A DNA stretch of 8,168 nucleotides, taken from Gammaproteobacteria bacterium (GTDB lineage: Bacteria > Pseudomonadota > Gammaproteobacteria > Steroidobacterales > Steroidobacteraceae). Positions 7,369 to 8,168 of the stretch are shown here, piece after piece. The position numbers and the translations under genes were made by a program. The stretch is taken from assembly GCA_009923475.1 (NCBI GenBank), contig RFTM01000062.1, positions 1 to 8,168 of the forward strand, in the 5' to 3' direction. The notes beneath the pieces are model-generated. The model saw only the letters and a program-made list of their open reading frames with translations. It was not told where the DNA came from and made no database searches. Numbering within the stretch: the stretch's first letter is position 1; each line of letters opens with the position of its first letter.

Positions 7369-7817
7369 GACGCATGCCTCAGCAGGAAGACGGTGACGAA
7401 GCCGGCGGCCATGAACGAGATCGTGGCGACGAGCGAGCGCGGCGAGAGCCGCGAGAGCCCGCAGACGCCATGCCCGCTGGTGCAACCCGACCCGAGCCGC
7501 GTGCCGTACCCGACCAGCAGCCCGGCAGCGATGAGCGTCAGCGTCCCGGCGGCGATGCGCGGCGGGGCGGGCACGCCGGCCGGCCACAGGCCACCACCCG
7601 CGAGGGCCTTCGCCGCGAGCGGCGACAGCAGCAGTCCTGCGAGGAAAGCGAGCCGCCAGGCGCCCCCGTCGCGCGCAGCGGAGAACAGTCCGCCGACGAT
7701 GCCGCTGATGCCGAGGATGCGGCCGTTGACGAGGATGAAGGCGGCTGCGGCGAGGCCGAGCAGCACGCCGCCCCCGAGCGACAGCCAAGGCGTGAAATGG
7801 GCCCAGTCGATGTGCAT
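7365..7817 (-). CDS. YeeE/YedE family membrane protein, first half of a split sulfur transporter
   Basis: This 150-residue membrane protein has hydrophobic segments near residues 12-30, 35-45, 55-72, 88-104 and 128-146. The hallmark motif GSGCTSGHGVCGLSRLSPRS (109-128) holds Cys112 and Cys119. It is the conserved loop of the sulfur-transport family PF04143, in which cysteines handle thiosulfate or persulfide sulfur (family knowledge). GRILGISGIVGGLF (32-45) is the second conserved block. The gene has a strong GGAGG Shine-Dalgarno 7 bases before the ATG and starts 14 bases after the ArsR-type gene. It overlaps the DUF6691 partner by four bases. This repressor-YeeE-YeeE order is common in BigR-type operons that respond to hydrogen sulfide. 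Family is confident; direction and substrate of transport are inferred. Confidence 0.92.
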   Translation of the reverse strand: MHIDWAHFTPWLSLGGGVLLGLAAAAFILVNGRILGISGIVGGLFSAARDGGAWRLAFLAGLLLSPLAAKALAGGGLWPAGVPAPPRIAAGTLTLIAAGLLVGYGTRLGSGCTSGHGVCGLSRLSPRSLVATISFMAAGFVTVFLLRHAS

Positions 7818-7824
7818 GGAGAGG

Positions 7825-7829
7825 CCTCC
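7825..7829 (-). promoter_or_regulatory. Strong ribosome binding site (GGAGG) of the first YeeE/YedE gene
   Basis: GGAGG read leftward, 7 bases before the ATG at 7817, lies in the 14-bp gap after the repressor stop codon. It fixes that start. It contrasts with the lack of any such motif before the E1 gene of the same block. Confidence 0.7.
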
Positions 7830-7831
7830 GG

Positions 7832-8164
7832 TCAGCGCCTGCCGGCGCAGAACTGTTCGTGGAGCGTGCCGATGACCGCGAGCGCCTGCCGGCTGGCGAG
7901 CCGATAGTGGATCCGCCGCCCGTCGCGGCGCGTCGCCACGAGCCTCAGGCCGCGCAGCACCGTCAACTGCTGTGACAGCGTCGGCTGGACGATGTCGAGC
8001 GAGGCCTCCAGCTCGCCGACGCTGCGCTCCCCTTCCGACAGCAGGCAGAGGATGGACAGCCGGTCGGGATTGGCCAAGGCCTTCAGCAGCGCGCAGGCCC
8101 GGTCCGCGGAACGGCGCAGGGCGGACAGGCGCGCGGGCCCGGATCTGGCGGTCTTGATCGGCAT
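7832..8164 (-). CDS. ArsR-family repressor of the BigR/SqrR (persulfide-sensing) type
   Basis: This 110-residue winged-helix regulator probably represses its own operon and releases DNA when sulfide or persulfide oxidises its cysteines (known for BigR and SqrR). The helix-turn-helix region is SVGELEASLDIVQPTLSQQL (48-67), with recognition helix PTLSQQLTVL, and the wing is TRRDGRRIHYRL (78-89). Cys40 (ILCLLSEGE) and Cys106 (LHEQFC) are 66 residues apart in the same contexts as Cys42 and Cys108 of Xylella BigR; a third cysteine is Cys24. No ArsR metal-binding CxC pair is seen in the recognition helix, which argues against arsenic or metal sensing. The stop is 14 bases before the first YeeE/YedE gene. 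The start at 8164 lies four bases from the window end, so an upstream start, its promoter and its operator cannot be seen. Confidence 0.9.
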   Translation of the reverse strand: MPIKTARSGPARLSALRRSADRACALLKALANPDRLSILCLLSEGERSVGELEASLDIVQPTLSQQLTVLRGLRLVATRRDGRRIHYRLASRQALAVIGTLHEQFCAGRR

Positions 8165-8168
8165 CTTG

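Noticed and set aside
6941..7375. Extending the E1 gene upstream to an earlier in-frame ATG at 7375
   Set aside because: The extra ~145 codons overlap the DUF6691 gene out of frame, are Arg/Gly-rich and resemble no E1. The family N-terminus (DPEETREWLEAL) begins just after the ATG at 6940.
1..8168. CRISPR arrays, insertion sequences, tRNA or rRNA genes
   Set aside because: No regularly spaced direct repeats, transposase-like protein, terminal inverted repeats with target duplications, or RNA gene signatures were seen. The only long repeat is the fold-back at 1-202.

Overview
The window is GC-rich, gene-dense bacterial chromosome, most likely from a proteobacterium and probably a gammaproteobacterium. 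The reasons are the homodimeric (AceE-type) E1 dehydrogenase, the bifunctional PutA, the BigR-like ArsR repressor and the GC-ending codons throughout. Taxonomy is an inference from family types, because no rRNA or other marker gene is present.

Layout, left to right. At 1-202 there is a near-perfect inverted repeat that folds the 3' part of a fatty-acid desaturase gene back on itself. It starts at the first base of the window and looks like a fold-back (chimeric) join or a contig-end artefact. The desaturase itself is read leftward from 1127, and its true C-terminal end appears on the opposite strand at 3-140. A 115-bp divergent intergenic region separates it from putA (1243-4305, +), which encodes the two-step proline-to-glutamate enzyme. 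putA converges on a leftward block, with only 40 bp between the two ends.

The leftward block reads, in transcription order: an ArsR/BigR-type repressor (8164-7832), two half-size YeeE/YedE membrane proteins (7817-7365 and 7368-6952, overlapping by ATGA), and a homodimeric 2-oxoacid dehydrogenase E1 (6940-4346). All gaps are 14 bp or less. The repressor carries the two cysteines, 66 residues apart, that define the persulfide-sensing BigR/SqrR group. The YeeE/YedE pair is the usual partner of such repressors and is thought to move thiosulfate or related sulfur species. The E1 gene is an orphan: no E2 (aceF) or E3 (lpd) gene follows it, because putA lies immediately beyond.

The most interesting biological reading is that this E1 may not be the housekeeping pyruvate dehydrogenase. 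It could be a paralogue of the MdeB type, which acts on 2-oxobutyrate from methionine breakdown, placed under or next to a sulfide-responsive operon. That would tie disposal of the carbon skeleton of sulfur amino acids to disposal of their sulfur. It is a hypothesis from gene context and a few active-site-region differences, not a demonstrated function. No CRISPR array, insertion sequence, tRNA or rRNA was seen, and no intergenic stretch exceeds 300 bases.
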